Shown here piece after piece: positions 35,910-47,662 of a stretch of DNA of 64,000 nt. The stretch comes from Helianthus annuus (Eukaryota > Streptophyta > Magnoliopsida > Asterales > Asteraceae), in assembly GCF_002127325.2 (NCBI RefSeq), contig NC_035434.2, forward strand, positions 82,152,664 through 82,216,663, given 5' to 3'. How positions within the stretch are numbered: position 1 is the first letter of the stretch; the number at the start of each line of letters is the position of its first letter. A program made the translations under genes and the position numbers. Under the pieces are notes generated by a model that searched no databases, was not told the origin of the DNA, and saw only the letters and a list, made by a program, of their open reading frames with translations.

Positions 35910-36355
35910 TGTTGGTGCACGAATGTCTAAAGCCTGCGTCTTAGTCTTAGTTGATCGTGTATAGGGTCTAGGAATGTTAATTATGTAAAGTATAGGGGGT
36001 TGATATGTAATTTATGATTTGTAATGTCCTGATTTCGCCCCAAATGACATGTTGTCATTTGGAGCGAAATCACATCATGTTGATTTCGCCCGAAATGACT
36101 CCGTGTCATTTGGAGCGAAATCCCACCCCTATATATAGTCTAAGTGTTTTCTCATTATGCACGTGCATGTTTACTGTGTAGCCGAACTGCTGCTCGACTT
36201 TTTCGTGAAATATTAATGAGAAAACCAGTTTAAAGTGATTTGTTTCTGTTTCTACTCAATTTCTACTTTGATTCATGCTGTTTGTGTATTACCGCTGCAT
36301 AAACAGTAGTATCTAGCTCTGATTGACTCACTCGACTATCAATAACGGTCCTACA
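35910..36355 (+). repeat. Copia A 3' LTR
   Basis: 446 bp, about 7 differences from the 5' LTR. It is followed by CTGTG, the second copy of the target duplication. Confidence 0.92.
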
Positions 36356-37201
36356 CTGTGCCATTGTCACTCCTGAAGACCGCAAGTCAAACTGCTTTTC
36401 AACCTGTTTCACAAAATATTGCAGAATGCCTGTAGTCTCATCTTTGGAATGTAAGAAATAAGTACATGTAAACCTAGAAAAGTCATCTACAAAACAATAT
36501 CTTTTCTTTTTAAGACACATGACTTTAACTAGGCCAAACAGATCCATGTGCAGCATTTGCAAACACTTGGTTGTTTTGGACTCTTCAATGGACTTGTATG
36601 AGCTTTTATGTTGTTTTCCTTTTAAGCAGGAAACACAATGCTCAGGACAGGTGTACAGTTTTTGAGGAAGACCTCTTACTAACCCCTGTTTTGACAAAGC
36701 ATTGATTGTCTTGAGATTTGTGTGCCCCAATCTCCTGTGCCATAATTCTGTCTCTTTGTTAGAGGCAGCTGAGAACAGACGGGCATCAGTCTTGGGACTC
36801 TCTTTTGACAGATCAACTACATAGACATTGCCACTCCTTTGAGCAACAAGTTGGGTTTTTCCATTTTTTATTATTTCTTCAATCTTTTTAACCATTTCTA
36901 GTCCAACAATCCTACAACAATCCTTTGTGAAGAATGAGCCATAGCCCTTATCACTCATTTGTGAGACACTCAGGAGGTTGAATTTTAGATTGTCTATTAG
37001 ATTGACAATTTCAAACTTAACATTACCAGATTGAACTGTACCATACCCTAGAACCTTCCCTTTACTATTATTACCAAAGGATATATCACCCCCTCCATGA
37101 GTTTTGAAATCTTTGAGTAGGGCTCTACATCCTGTCATGTGCCTGGAGCCTCCACTATCTACATACCAAAGACTATCTATGCATGCAGAAGCTCCCTGCA
37201 C
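36356..37201 (-). pseudogene. Copia B protease and integrase N-part
   Basis: Read leftwards from 37201: LWYVDSGGSRHMTG is the protease motif (DSGG where DSGA is usual), then the pre-integrase finger (LWHRRLGHTNL...CVSCLKGKQHK), then LQMLHMDLFG with the first catalytic Asp. It is cut at 36356 by Copia A and continues at 5614 as the rest of the integrase. The 5-bp CTGTG shared by both edges confirms that the two pieces were one gene. Confidence 0.85.
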
Positions 37202-40200
37202 ATGTAGTAAAAGGTTAGTTCATTAGGGTCTCCAAAGCCAATAAGGCTTTGGATGGGGTCTCAACAGTGTCTGTGTTAAGTTCAGGTGGATGGACAGTGG
37301 TTAGCTTAGGGGTTTGGACATTTTTGGGAATGTTTTTCTCTAACCACTGTTGGGGGTCTTGCCCAATCATCTGCTGGTACCCAAAGGGATGTCTGTTCAC
37401 TCTTGGTCTAGAAGGCCTTTTGTAGGCCTCATAAACATGTGGGACCCTTGGGTATGGTGGTTGACCTTTACCTCTTCGGTATTGGTTAGCAGGGGGTGCA
37501 TCAGTCACCTGAACATCTCTTTTAACAGAGGTTTGGTTCAGCTGTTTTGTAACATCTGTTTGAACTGGTACAAACAGTGGTTGATTCTTGGTGAATTTGA
37601 CAGATGATTTCGATGAACTCTTTGGTGTTTTTGACATATACTCTTCCATTTTTACCTAAAAGGATTTCAAGTATCCACACTACTGAGTAGAATGGTTGTT
37701 TTTACCACAAATGGTGCAGCTCTATGAATGCTCAATGGTGCTTGTTTTGTTTAAATCATAAGATTTTAAGTGAAAACGATCTTTGGTCAAATGATTTTTC
37801 TTTTCACAAAAATCACAAAACAAGTTTTTGATCTTTTATCTTTTCTTACTCTTTTCAGACTCCTTTGCAACAGAGTTTTGAACCACTATTGGGATATCCT
37901 TAAGGGGAATGACCTTTGCCTTTGGAGCTTTTACACCATCTACAGTTGTGAAGTCCATTGGTTTGAAATTTTCAAGAATGTCACACTCATCAGACCATGT
38001 AGGTTTAAATTGGTATTTCTCAATTTCCTCAAAAGTTGAGGACCCTACAGATCTTTCCAAAGTGATCTTGTTACCAAGTTTGTCAGTTATTTTAACCTCT
38101 TGGCCATCCTTGTTTGTGGGAATGATTTCAATAGTGGATTGAACAGAATCATTTATAGCAGTGTTTTCAATTTCATCATGTTTTCTAAAACCAACACCAA
38201 ATTTTACATTGCTTTTGATCTGTTTTTCAAGCATGACCTCATAACCTTTGCAGGATTCCACCCATTTTTCACAAGTGATTTGGGTGGATTCCAACTCCTT
38301 TTTGCAGACTTGATATTTTTCTATCATAGTCTGGAGTTGATTCTTGGTTATGCTATGCTCCTCTTTGAGACTGCAGATTTCTTTATCTTTTTTATCCAAT
38401 TTGATTTTTAGTTCTTTTACAACTTTTCAAATTGAACTTCATCATTTAACACTCTATCCCTAAGGTTTTCATTCACCTCTTTAATGTTAGCAAATGCTAT
38501 GATGCATTTGTCTGAACATAGATTGTTAAGAACCTGAGATTATACCTTAGCTGCAGCCATCATGGCACAGTCATAAGCATGTTTTTTCTCATCAGTCACC
38601 TTCTCTTCCTTCTCGCCATGTTTCTTCTCTTCTTCTTCAGACCAGGGGTCAGACAGTGGTTCTATCAGAGGTTTTGAATTTTCTCCCAGCAGTATTTCAT
38701 CAGCAACAGCAGTAACCACTGTTTCAGCAATTTCATCCACTGTTTCAGCACTTAGCTGTCCTTCTTCAGTTTCAAGCTCTTCCTGTATTGACTCTAATGC
38801 CATGAAACAATAATCATCATTAGGAGCATCATTAGTATCATAGAGTGCAAATTTTTCATCACCTAGCTCTAGTCAACAAAGCCTTGTGTGAAGAAGCTTT
38901 GTTGATCTGGTTGAACCACTGATGGTCCAGCTTGTTGAGGTGCAACTGGTTGCACTTGAACCTGCGGGACAGGAGCTTGAACATACTGAATTTGGGACAT
39001 TGGTTTGGACATAATGCACAGGAACAGGGGTTCCAGGGTTTACATAATGAGCAGTGTTTACATGGGCAGCAGGGATATAATGGGAATACTGCATAGTGCT
39101 TTATTATTTTGTGGTCTTGAACTAGGGTGAGTAATAATAGGTCCATTGTTTTGACTCCTACATTCCCTAGCAAAATGACCCAGCCTATTGCACTTGTAGC
39201 ATTTGATTTTTGACTTATCCAACCCTACTTTTAAATTCCCATGCAACCTTGGGAATTTTCCCCCTGTTCTTTTGTAAAATTTGCTGGTTCTAACACTTAG
39301 CAAAGCCAGTTGGTGTAATATGTCCATTTCTTCTAAGTTAGTGGGATCAAAATGCTGAAGGCCATTGAGTTCAAAGCATAGATTATTAGAGTTCTGACTT
39401 TCTCCATTTGCTGTGAAAGCATAACTGGATGAGTGAGGATCAGAGTTGAAATTACCACCAGCAGTTATGTCAATAAAATGATCATAACTCTGATCCTTAC
39501 TACTGCCAGACTCTTCCTGATCCAGAAGAGTTGTGTTGCCAAATGAATAGTCATCTGCAACTTTGCTAGACTCTTGCAACTTCTTTTTCTGGCTTAACTC
39601 CCTTTCATAGGTCAGGAGTCTACCATGAAGTTGAGTCAGTGTCAGATCTTTGAACTCAACAGAATTTCTGGTTACAAAAGCAATTGTATCCCATTTTTTC
39701 AGGCATTGATCTAAGAAACCTGCTATTTTGTGTTGATTTAGCAAATTCAACTTTAACAAGTCTTAGCTCACTAATGAGACAACTGAATCGCTCAAACTGT
39801 TGTGTTAATGTTTCACCCTTAATGTGACAAAAGGTTTAAAACTGTTGATTCAAAATTTCCATGTTATTTTCAATTACTTCTTCAGTCCCCCCCCCCAAAT
39901 TGTTCCTTAAGTGCATCCCATAATTCCTTGGCACTGTTACAGTGTAATAGTCTAGCATAAATTTCATCGGGTAATGTAGATGCAACAATGCTAAATGCCT
40001 TGGCATCCAGTTCAAATTTTTGAAAATCCAGATCTGTATAGTTCTCAACTTTCTTAGGTTCGAACTTCTTTGAATCCTCAGCACTCGGCACCATTGGAAC
40101 ATGTGGTCCAAAGACAACCGAGCTCCAACATCTGGTATTCTATTGAGCAAGGATGTGACCCATCCTTCTCTCCCAGATGTTGTATTCATTTCGTTTTAAC
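37202..40200 (-). pseudogene. Copia B gag and gag-pol linker, broken
   Basis: From 40189 leftwards: MNTTSGREGWVTSLL at the start, a capsid-like part in a second frame (FQKFELDAKAFSIVASTLP, KELWDALKEQF), then a C10 run at about 39888-39897 (G10 on the coding strand) where the frame is lost, then gag with the zinc knuckle CYKCNRLGHFARECRS near 39185. Glu-rich and coiled-coil-like linker segments follow (38540-38803, 37836-38399), then a Pro/Arg-rich stretch (37215-37649). Frames change several times. The homopolymer makes an assembly error possible at that one site. Confidence 0.8.
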
Positions 40201-40410
40201 GTGGGTGGTTTGTAAAGTGAACCGATGTTATTGTTAGCATCTTGTGATTGTGACGTCATCCTGGTCATTTTACAGGTACTGATTAATCAACTTTACTCCT
40301 GATTAAACCTTACTCTGTTTTTCAACAAAACGAACAATTATAAGTATCAACGATTATGAGCTGAACTTTTACGTCAAAATGATTGTTAGATCAAATTTGA
40401 CTGTCCTATT

Positions 40411-40420
40411 TCTGATACCA
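40411..40420 (-). other. Copia B primer binding site (tRNA-Met)
   Basis: On the minus strand TGGTATCAGA lies two bases from the LTR end CCTATCA. Confidence 0.7.
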
Positions 40421-40422
40421 AT

Positions 40423-40621
40423 TGATAGGATCTGAGTTTCTTATGATTGTGTTTTTGTTTGAAGATTAAGAAGATGAAAGAGTAATTGCAGCGGAATATA
40501 AATGGAAACAAACTTTCACACACAATCAAATAGGAGAAATGCTTTCAACACACATTTTTAACATAGAACCGAATGATTGAATTTATTTCAAGCTTCAATT
40601 ACAATGCATACATGTATCACA
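40423..40621 (-). repeat. Copia B LTR (~199 bp)
   Basis: On the minus strand it runs from TGTGATACATG to CCTATCA with terminal TGATA/TATCA symmetry and an AATAAA signal. A primer site follows it and a polypurine tract (GGCTGAGGGGGAGTT, at 40622-40636) precedes it, so it resembles the middle LTR of a tandem or recombined pair. The outer limit is inferred from the polypurine tract; a second full LTR is not in the window. Confidence 0.55.
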
Positions 40622-41131
40622 AACTCCCCCTCAGCCTGAGCTCACAGTGTTTGTTCGTACAGGAAGACAAGTGGTGAAAGAGCTAATAGAACAGTATAGG
40701 GTACTGTTCTATTTTTAGGCATCAGCAAACCACTGTGGCATCTTTGTTGACGTCACCATGAAAGTGACATCTAACCTCCTAACAAACTACAACCACTGAT
40801 CTATTACAAGCACTGTTTCATAACTATTGATTACAATACATTACAAAGGAATAAACTAACTACTGCTTCTCCTTCCACTGTTGTGACTCCAGCAGTACTT
40901 TGTTTCTTCAACAGTGCTTGAACCAGGACAGTAGAGCATCAGTGTTTGTCTTCATCAGTCTTTAGCAGTTGTTGTAGATGATCAGTTGTTGTAGAAGAAC
41001 AGTGGATGCAGGTCATCAGTTGTTAGGGCCACTTCCAAGGGGAAAGAATGAAATACAAACATCTGCTTATTCTGGATCCACTGTTCTGATCCAGTTTTGG
41101 CTTTAATCAACTGTTCCTTTGTAGGGTTCAA
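40622..41131 (-). other. Copia B-family 3' untranslated region upstream of the LTR
   Basis: No gene is seen. On the minus strand it ends in the polypurine tract of the LTR. It carries many AACAGTGGTTG/CAACTGTT-type short repeats. It looks like the 3' non-coding part of another unit of the same family. Confidence 0.45.
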
Positions 41132-41533
41132 TCCCAGCAAATTTTACAAAAGTACAGGGAGAAAATTACCAGGGTTGCATGGGAATTTAAAAGTAGGGTT
41201 GGATAAGTCAAAAATCAAATGCTACAAGTGCAATAGGTTGGGTCATTTTGCTAGGGAATGTAGGAGTCAAAACAATGGACCTATTATTACTCACCCTAGT
41301 TCAAGACCACAAAATAATCAAGGCATTGTGCAATATTCCCATTATAACCCTGCTGCCCATGTAAACACTGCTCATTATGCAAACCCTGGAACCCCTGTTC
41401 CTGTGCATTATATCCAAACCACTGTCCCACAAATTTAGTATGTTCAAGCTCCTGTCCCTCAGGTTCAAGTGCAACCAGTTGCACCTCAACAAGCTGGACC
41501 ATCAGTGGTTCAACTAGATCAGCAAAGCTTCTT
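41132..41533 (+). pseudogene. Inverted Copia B-family gag fragment
   Basis: In plus orientation, facing the minus-strand gag at 38880-39270, this piece encodes the same KFYKSTGRKLPGLHGNLK segment, zinc knuckle CYKCNRLGHFARECRS and Pro/His-rich tail, with scattered differences. It starts abruptly in the codons for PSKFYK and ends at AAAGCTTCTT. It is a rearranged fragment rather than an element. Confidence 0.8.
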
Positions 41534-41886
41534 TTTTTGGCGTGTAAGATTTTTTTAGCGTTTAGTTAGATTCAATAACTATCTGGCATTTTATGACTAG
41601 ATGGAATATGAGGAAAAGGGGAAGGGGAACTTCACCCCCTTGATGGGGATGAAATGAAGTGAGATGATGTGGATCCTTGTGGAAAGTGAGGGAAGGGAAT
41701 CCACATCCTTTAGCCTAAGGGATGTGGTGGAGTGGCTTTTGTGTCAATTACACACTGTCTTAGAATTACCATATTATTCTGAACGGGTATTCAATAGGAT
41801 ATTATGAAATTCAAAATATGTTTCTTTATCTTTAGATTGTGTACTTCGAGTTAAAAAACCGGTGGTAACATTGTAGTTATCTTATA
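41534..41886. other. Unassigned spacer before Helitron 1
   Basis: AT-rich, with two GGCGT/AGCGTTTAG-type words near 41539 and a purine-rich stretch at 41605-41700. No open frame or element end is recognised. Confidence 0.5.
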
Positions 41887-42754
41887 CTAGGTTAGAACCC
41901 CGTGTATTACACGGGTTGAATAAATGTAATTTTATATACCAAATAATAAAAAAAATATATTTAAAAATCTCGTTTATTACATGGGTTGAATAAATGTAAT
42001 TTTATACATTAAATAATAAAAAAGTTGTATTTCTAAGAACCTCGTGTATTGTACGGGTTAAGTAAATTTAATTTTATATATTAAATAATGAAAAAAGTTA
42101 CATTTTTAAGAACCTCATGTTTTATACGGGTTGAGCACATGTAATTTTATACACCTAACAATAAAAAGTTATATCTTTATAAACCCTATGTATTATATGG
42201 ATTGAATATATCTAATTTTATATACTACATAATAAAAGAAAGTTATATTTTTAAAAACCCTGTGTATTACACGAGTTGCATAAATGTAATTTTGTATAAT
42301 AAAAAATAAAAATGTTATATCTATGAAAAAACCTCGTTATTACACGGGTTGAATGAATCTAATAAAAAACATTACATCCTTAAAAACCTCGTATGTTACA
42401 CGTGTTGAATAGATCTAAAAAAGAGTTATATCTTTAAAAACCATGTGTATTACAAATATTAAATAAATGTAATTTTGTATATTAAATAACAAAAACGTCA
42501 TATCTTTAAAAAACCCATTTATAGTCGGGTTGAAAAATCTACCAAATAATAAAAAAATGTATCCTTAAAACACCCGTGTATTACACGTGTTGAATAAATC
42601 TAATTTTACATAGCAAATGATAAAAAGTTATATCTTTAAAAACTTCGTGTATTAGATGTGTTATATAAATGTAACTTTGTATAGTAAATAATAAAAAAGT
42701 TATATTTTTTTAAAAACCCGTGTTTTACACGAGTTGAATAAATATAATTTTGTA
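41887..42754 (-). repeat. Tandem array of Helitron 3'-hairpin-like units
   Basis: About 13 diverged units of 55-75 bp. Each starts with a CGTGTATTACACGGGTTG-like palindrome and continues with AATAAATGTAATTTTATAT and an A-rich tail. The unit next to CTAG is the functional-looking 3' hairpin. The last half-unit at 42755 continues at 53063 across the Mutator-like insertion. Confidence 0.75.
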
Positions 42755-42763
42755 TACCAATTA

Positions 42764-42814
42764 AGAAACGGGATCAGGAGAAAACGGCAAAAAGTGTGAG
42801 AACGGTGAGAACGC
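42764..42814 (+). repeat. Left terminal inverted repeat
   Basis: Pairs with 53013-53062 with small gaps near the outer end (the left end has an extra AGAAAC; the right end has an extra TTT after AGGA). Confidence 0.72.
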
Positions 42815-43177
42815 ATGCTGGCCGAACACGTGGCGCGGGGCATGATCAGGGTCCGAGGAGTTTTTTTGTCTTTTTAGTATTCTTCTCCTTTCACGATTTT
42901 CGCATTTGACATGCTGCTTTATTTTTTGCATGCAAGATAATTTTGGCGTTATGTAGAATTATTAATTATTTGGCGTTTTACTGTTTTTTCTCAGATTTCT
43001 TTTCGTTGAATTAATTCTTTTTGTGTCACATAGTTAATTATTTGGCGTTATGGCTTTTTCCATGTCATTTTTGGCGTTTTGTATCTTTTTGTTAATAATT
43101 GATTACCATAGATTAATATTTTATAAAACTAAAACAACACGAAAATCAAAATAAACTAATAGTCTTCCGTAGGTGGG

Positions 43178-44877
43178 TGATGTGTGTCGGTGTGTATATA
43201 ATTTAGATATATAATTAAGCCCTTTTTACACCTTTAGCCAAGTTTTAAATTTATAAAACACGATATTTACTAACACTAAACACACATACGGGCAAGTGCA
43301 CCCATCGTGGACGTAGTATAGTGTTGGTAAGATACCGAGGTCGTCCAAGGACACAAGAGCTTTTAATACTGGTTTATCCTCAACGTCTAATCAAATCAAA
43401 AAAATTAGAAAAATGTTTTTTTTTTAAACTAAGAAAATAAAAACTAACTAAATGCTGAAAAATAAAAATAAAATAAAAACAGATAGACAAGATGAATCAC
43501 TTGGATCCGACTCGTGTATTAGTATAACCTTTGATTATTTTCGCACTTTTGCACTTGTTTAAGAGATTATCTTAGTTATTGTAGTAGGCCCCTCTTTTGA
43601 AGGCGACGTTACCCTCAACCCAGTAGTTTGAGTCAGCAAGGATACAATCCTAAAGGGTTGGATTATTGGAAGATAATGAATTAAGTTATTAATGCAAATT
43701 GTGGTAGGCCCCGCTTTTGGCGGTGACGTTACCCTCGGCTAAGTAGTCTGAGTCAGCAGGGATACAGTCCTAAATAGCCGGGTTATAGTATTAATAGTAG
43801 TTAACTTATGAGGGGGTCAAAGAGTTTGGATCCCCGCCATCCAATACCTATGGGCATTGAAGGAGATCCTACTAAATTTGACCCAGGTCCCTTGCAGGAC
43901 CTCTAAACGCTGAATAAGGGCAAGACCCTTACCAAACCGTTCCCTTAACCCCCGACCAGGTAGCCAACATACCTCCATATAGACCGTGGAGATATGAATG
44001 GTGAAAATCTTTTATTTTATATAGATAGTAAAATAATGCCAAGACACCACGGACAAACGATAAGGAAAGATCACCTTCAACATAAGCAACTAGTTATTAA
44101 AGTCATTAATACAAAACCAAATAAAAAGTGCAAAAGATTAAAAATAAAAAGTATTATACTAAATACTTGTCTTCACCAAGTGATGTAAGAGACTTAGGCA
44201 AACATGGCCTTGATTGTCAAGAACTCTTACTATCAATCTTGGATCCCGAGACGACTCACACACTCTACGATGGACAATGGATGATGGTGGTGGATGATGG
44301 TGTTATGGTGGTGGTGGGTGGTGGATGAAGTGTGAGAGAGGTGGTGTGCCAAGGGATGAGTTGGAATGAAACCAAGCACTCCTATTTATAGGCTGAACAG
44401 AAGGCTGGGCACGGCGCCGTGTCCGCTGGACACGCCCCTGTGCCCGTCTGACACTCTCTCTCTTCATTAATTGTAATTCACAATTACAATTAATGTGCCT
44501 GCTGTACTTTCGCCATGCCCCCGTGCTCACTGGACACGGCCCCGTGGTGGGCAATAGAAGCTTCTACAGGTTTGTCTTTTCTGCTGCTTCTTGGGCACGG
44601 CCCCGTGCTGGCTGAGCACGGGGCGTGTTCAGGCTTCTGTTTTCTCTTCTTTGCTTGGGAGGATGCCATTGAGGGTTCGGGCAGTCTACTTTTATTCCTT
44701 TTCTTGTATTTATGTTAGAATTAGCTGTCTTTTTGCTTCTTTTGTGAATTTGAGCTCATTTCATCCTGAAAATACAAAAGGAAGACAAAAACACTCTTTT
44801 TCCAACATTAGTACTTAAAAAGGGTTAGTTTTATACCTTATTTGATGTAATTTATATGTTGCATTTTATACACATCA
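43178..44877 (-). repeat. Athila/Tat-type 3' LTR, copy 2
   Basis: 1700 bp, TGATGTG...CACATCA on the plus strand. The short open frames inside it are repeated in the other LTR and are not genes. Confidence 0.92.
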
Positions 44878-44918
44878 AATACCCCCACACTTGAACTTTT
44901 GCTTGTCCTCAAGCAAAA
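44878..44918 (-). other. 3' polypurine tract with hairpin, copy 2
   Basis: On the minus strand a hairpin of TTTTGCTTGAGGACAAGCAA type is followed by AAGTGTGGGGGTATT and then the LTR. Confidence 0.75.
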
Positions 44919-46150
44919 CTCTTTAAATGTGGCTTACACTCCCAAATGGAATGGGTAGAAGAGAAGGTTTTTGGCTTGTCATAGAGTGTCGGGAATCCAA
45001 GATCTTTTTGGGTTTTATTTTTATTTATTTACAATCCTATTCGTTATGATTTATTTAGAACGTTTCATAGGATAAATTACTTATTTGGGCATAACATGCC
45101 TTTTTAAAATTTCATTTATATACAAGTTCACATACCTCACGGGAGAAATCACTCAACACTTGGCCGAAGGTGTATTTTTTTGTGAATCACTCGAGAGCGG
45201 CATGGAACTTACGCCTTCCATAGGCTTGCCAAGCAATCAATCCTCCTCCTTTTTAACTTTATACCTTTGTAAATATCAAGAGGACTTTTTGGGTGAAGGG
45301 TTAGGCTTGGGCTAAAGGTGGGTGGTTGGGTTAGTGGTTAGTAAAAGGGCGAAAAGCGTAAAAAGCGTCGGTTTTCGTAACGCATTTTGTTTTTAGTGAC
45401 TTTTTATTTTGAAGTATTTCTCCAAACAAGCTTTTGTTTGCATAGCTTTGTTTGTTTTTAACTTCATCATTTTTTTTTAGTCACATAAAAGAACGAGCTT
45501 GCGAAAAAACCGAGCTTGTTACTAAAATAAAGGGTGAAAAAATAAAAAGGGTTTTTGGTGGGTAAAAAGGGTTTAGGGTAAAGAAACGAAAGGTTTAGGC
45601 TCAAAGGGGTTAACTAGGGGGATTTTAGGTTGGTGGTAAAAAAAATTGAAAAATAATGGTGTAGAAAGAAAAATGGTTAGTCCTAATGCCTCCATCATTT
45701 ACTTACTTGGTTTTAAGTTGGTAAGGACTGGGAATGAATCGTCGTGGCAAGTTCTAGAGTTGTAAGAACCAAGCGGCTTATTCACACAAGAAACGAAAAA
45801 TGAGCATTTAGTCTAAAGATGTAAATTTGTATGCTCTATAAAGGCTCAAAACTCACTTTTGTAGGAATGGGTTTTTAATGTGATCAAGTATATATAATCA
45901 AATTTTAACTAGACTTGATATGCTGTTTCATAATTTTCTTATGTTGATTCTTGTTATCACGACGCTCTTGGTTGTAAATTTTATAAAAATATAACCTTAT
46001 TAATCTTGGGATTCCTAACTTAAACTTCAGACAAGTAAAAAGAAAAAATGAAAAAAAAAAATTTGAAAAAATTTGGGGTGTTTAGCGGTTCCAATAGAGT
46101 TTTGTGTAAGGCTTGTTGTTAGGACTTGCAAAATTTCAAAGTGTTAGCTT
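44919..46150 (-). other. Non-coding internal region of Athila/Tat-type copy 2
   Basis: No gene is seen between the 3' polypurine tract and the internal one. The region matches 1-640 of the window in copy 1 over its distal part (from about 45480). Confidence 0.6.
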
Positions 46151-46188
46151 CCCCCCCACACTTAAATTACACATTGTCCTCAATGTGT
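46151..46188 (-). other. Internal polypurine tract with hairpin (copy 2)
   Basis: Minus strand: CACATTGAGGACAATGTG then TAATTTAAGTGTGGGGGGG. It repeats the design of the 3' polypurine tract ~1.27 kb away. Confidence 0.5.
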
Positions 46189-46787
46189 CCCAAAAATAAA
46201 TTTTTAGGTTGATTGGATGTGTAATGTGGTGTTAAAAAGCAAAGATTTATGTTACTGGCAGTCTGGACACGGCCCCGTGGGGACCGGACACGGCCCCGTG
46301 GGGACCGAACACGGCCCCGTGTTCAGGTGCCAGTAACAGAAATTAAAGAAATGAGACAGAAGCCTGGACACGGGGGCATGTCTGGTGAACACGGCCCGTG
46401 TCCAGTTACCTGAACTGGGCGTTTTTTCTGCAGGTGGTTCAGCACGGAGCCGTGTTGGTTGAGCACGGCCCGTGTTGAGCCTTCTGTAATGGAGATTTGT
46501 GTCGGGTTGCTTCGTTCTTTGTGCATGGGGCCATTTTTCTCGTTCCCTTTTTCATCCATTATCACCACGAGTGTGTTTTATTTATTATAAACCATCAAAC
46601 CTTAGAAACCATCATTTCATTGCAAACATAGAGAGATATTTCATAAAAACTAAAGATGAAAATACATAGATATTAAACCATGGAGTTCTAGCCCTATGTC
46701 TTATTTTAATTAGCAAAATTTCCAAGAAGCTACTAATCTTGGTTAGATAAGGCTTTTTGAAACTCCTTCTTCCGGGTGTGGCCCTCC

Positions 46788-47231
46788 TCACATGTCGGCG
46801 AGCCACTCCTCCACCTCCCTTGGAAGGAGAAAGGAGGGCTCATTTGCATTAGTTTGAGGAGTTTCGATTTCCGCTGGAATCTCTTGTGGGTGTTCCATGG
46901 GAGGTTCTGTTGGAAAGTCTTCCCACCCGGTAGGGTTGTTAACCCCGAGTGCCAAGTTCCAATCCTGTTGTGGAAGGACTGGTTCCATCGGGGGTGCTAC
47001 AAGAATATTTAACCTCTGGTGCAAGAGGTTAATTTCTTGGAAGCTGCTTTCGAGCCCCACCGTAAGATCGTTAATACGGTCAATTAGGACCTCCTCTACT
47101 AACGTCATTTCGTCGAGAGCCTCCCTTAATGCTATCACATAGTGCACAAGTGTAGCTTCAACGGAGGGCCTCCTTCCTCTTCGACTGTTTGACAAATTAA
47201 CGGATGATGTTTCGCTGTTTTCACTCGACAT
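46788..47231 (-). CDS. ORF B of Athila/Tat-type element, copy 2 (unknown function)
   Basis: 147 residues from Met 47231 (MSSENSETSSVN); an in-frame extension to 47321 runs into the GC-rich motif and is less likely. A Ser-rich N-terminus with a basic RRGRRP is followed by a leucine-spaced helical stretch (VIALREALDEM, VEEVLIDRINDL, INLLHQRLNIL), probably coiled coil, then a Pro/Glu-rich tail ending EVEEWLADM. The copy at 1303-1747 is similar throughout but frameshifted. GC-rich CACGGCCCCGTG motifs flank the frame on both sides. I do not recognise the family. Confidence 0.6.
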   Translation of the reverse strand: MSSENSETSSVNLSNSRRGRRPSVEATLVHYVIALREALDEMTLVEEVLIDRINDLTVGLESSFQEINLLHQRLNILVAPPMEPVLPQQDWNLALGVNNPTGWEDFPTEPPMEHPQEIPAEIETPQTNANEPSFLLPREVEEWLADM

Positions 47232-47662
47232 TCTACGAAAAAATAAACCGAAAAACAGTTTATTCGATGAAACAGTATCTGGACACGGCCCCGTGCTCAT
47301 TGAGCACGGCCCCGTGTTCATCTTTCTGCAGAATTTTGAAGCAAGGAATCTTGAAGTTTTAAGTTATTTTCTGAATTTATGTAGGCTTTTTGGATATTAA
47401 TAACTTTAAACAATGTTACATAACATATTTTTACCAAGATTCCTTGAACAAAACTCATTGCTTCCTACCACAAAGGTTGAAGAATTCAAACTTTTAATGG
47501 TAGTTCTTGGAGAAAGATGAAAAAGAAGGAAATGGCTAGAAGAGGAAAGGACAAGATGGGTTGTTGGAACCTTCTTTTAGACTTACCTAGGATAGTTTGA
47601 GAGAAGATTCCTTCAAATCTCTGTCCCAAGTTGGTCCAAATGTGCAGAATTCTTGGCTGCAT

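Larger units (their letters stand above)
5615..36355 (+). mobile_element. Copia A: large Ty1/copia element with a third ORF, inserted in Copia B
   Basis: It is bounded by 446-bp LTRs (TGTTGGTGCACG...GGTCCTACA), with the 5-bp duplication CTGTG at 5610-5614 and 36356-36360. It has a tRNA-Met primer site, a polypurine tract, and protein order gag, protease, integrase, reverse transcriptase, RNase H, which is the copia order. The LTRs differ at about 7 of 446 positions by eye (~1.6%), so the insertion is recent. Without the nested gypsy array (7489-23224) it is ~15 kb. The extra length comes from 6 kb after pol containing ORF3, as in Sirevirus-like copia elements; that lineage name is my inference. 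Confidence 0.9.

Noticed and set aside
39888..39897. C10 run causing the gag frameshift in Copia B as a programmed slip site
   Set aside because: Homopolymers of this length are prone to replication and sequencing error, and the gene is broken elsewhere.
41887..42754. CRISPR-like array of palindromic repeats
   Set aside because: Units are diverged, AT-rich spacers are part of the repeat, and the context is a plant Helitron.
43994..44328. Short frames inside the Athila/Tat LTR, repeated at 49631-49965
   Set aside because: They lie wholly in LTR sequence, occur in both LTRs, and have no recognisable protein features.
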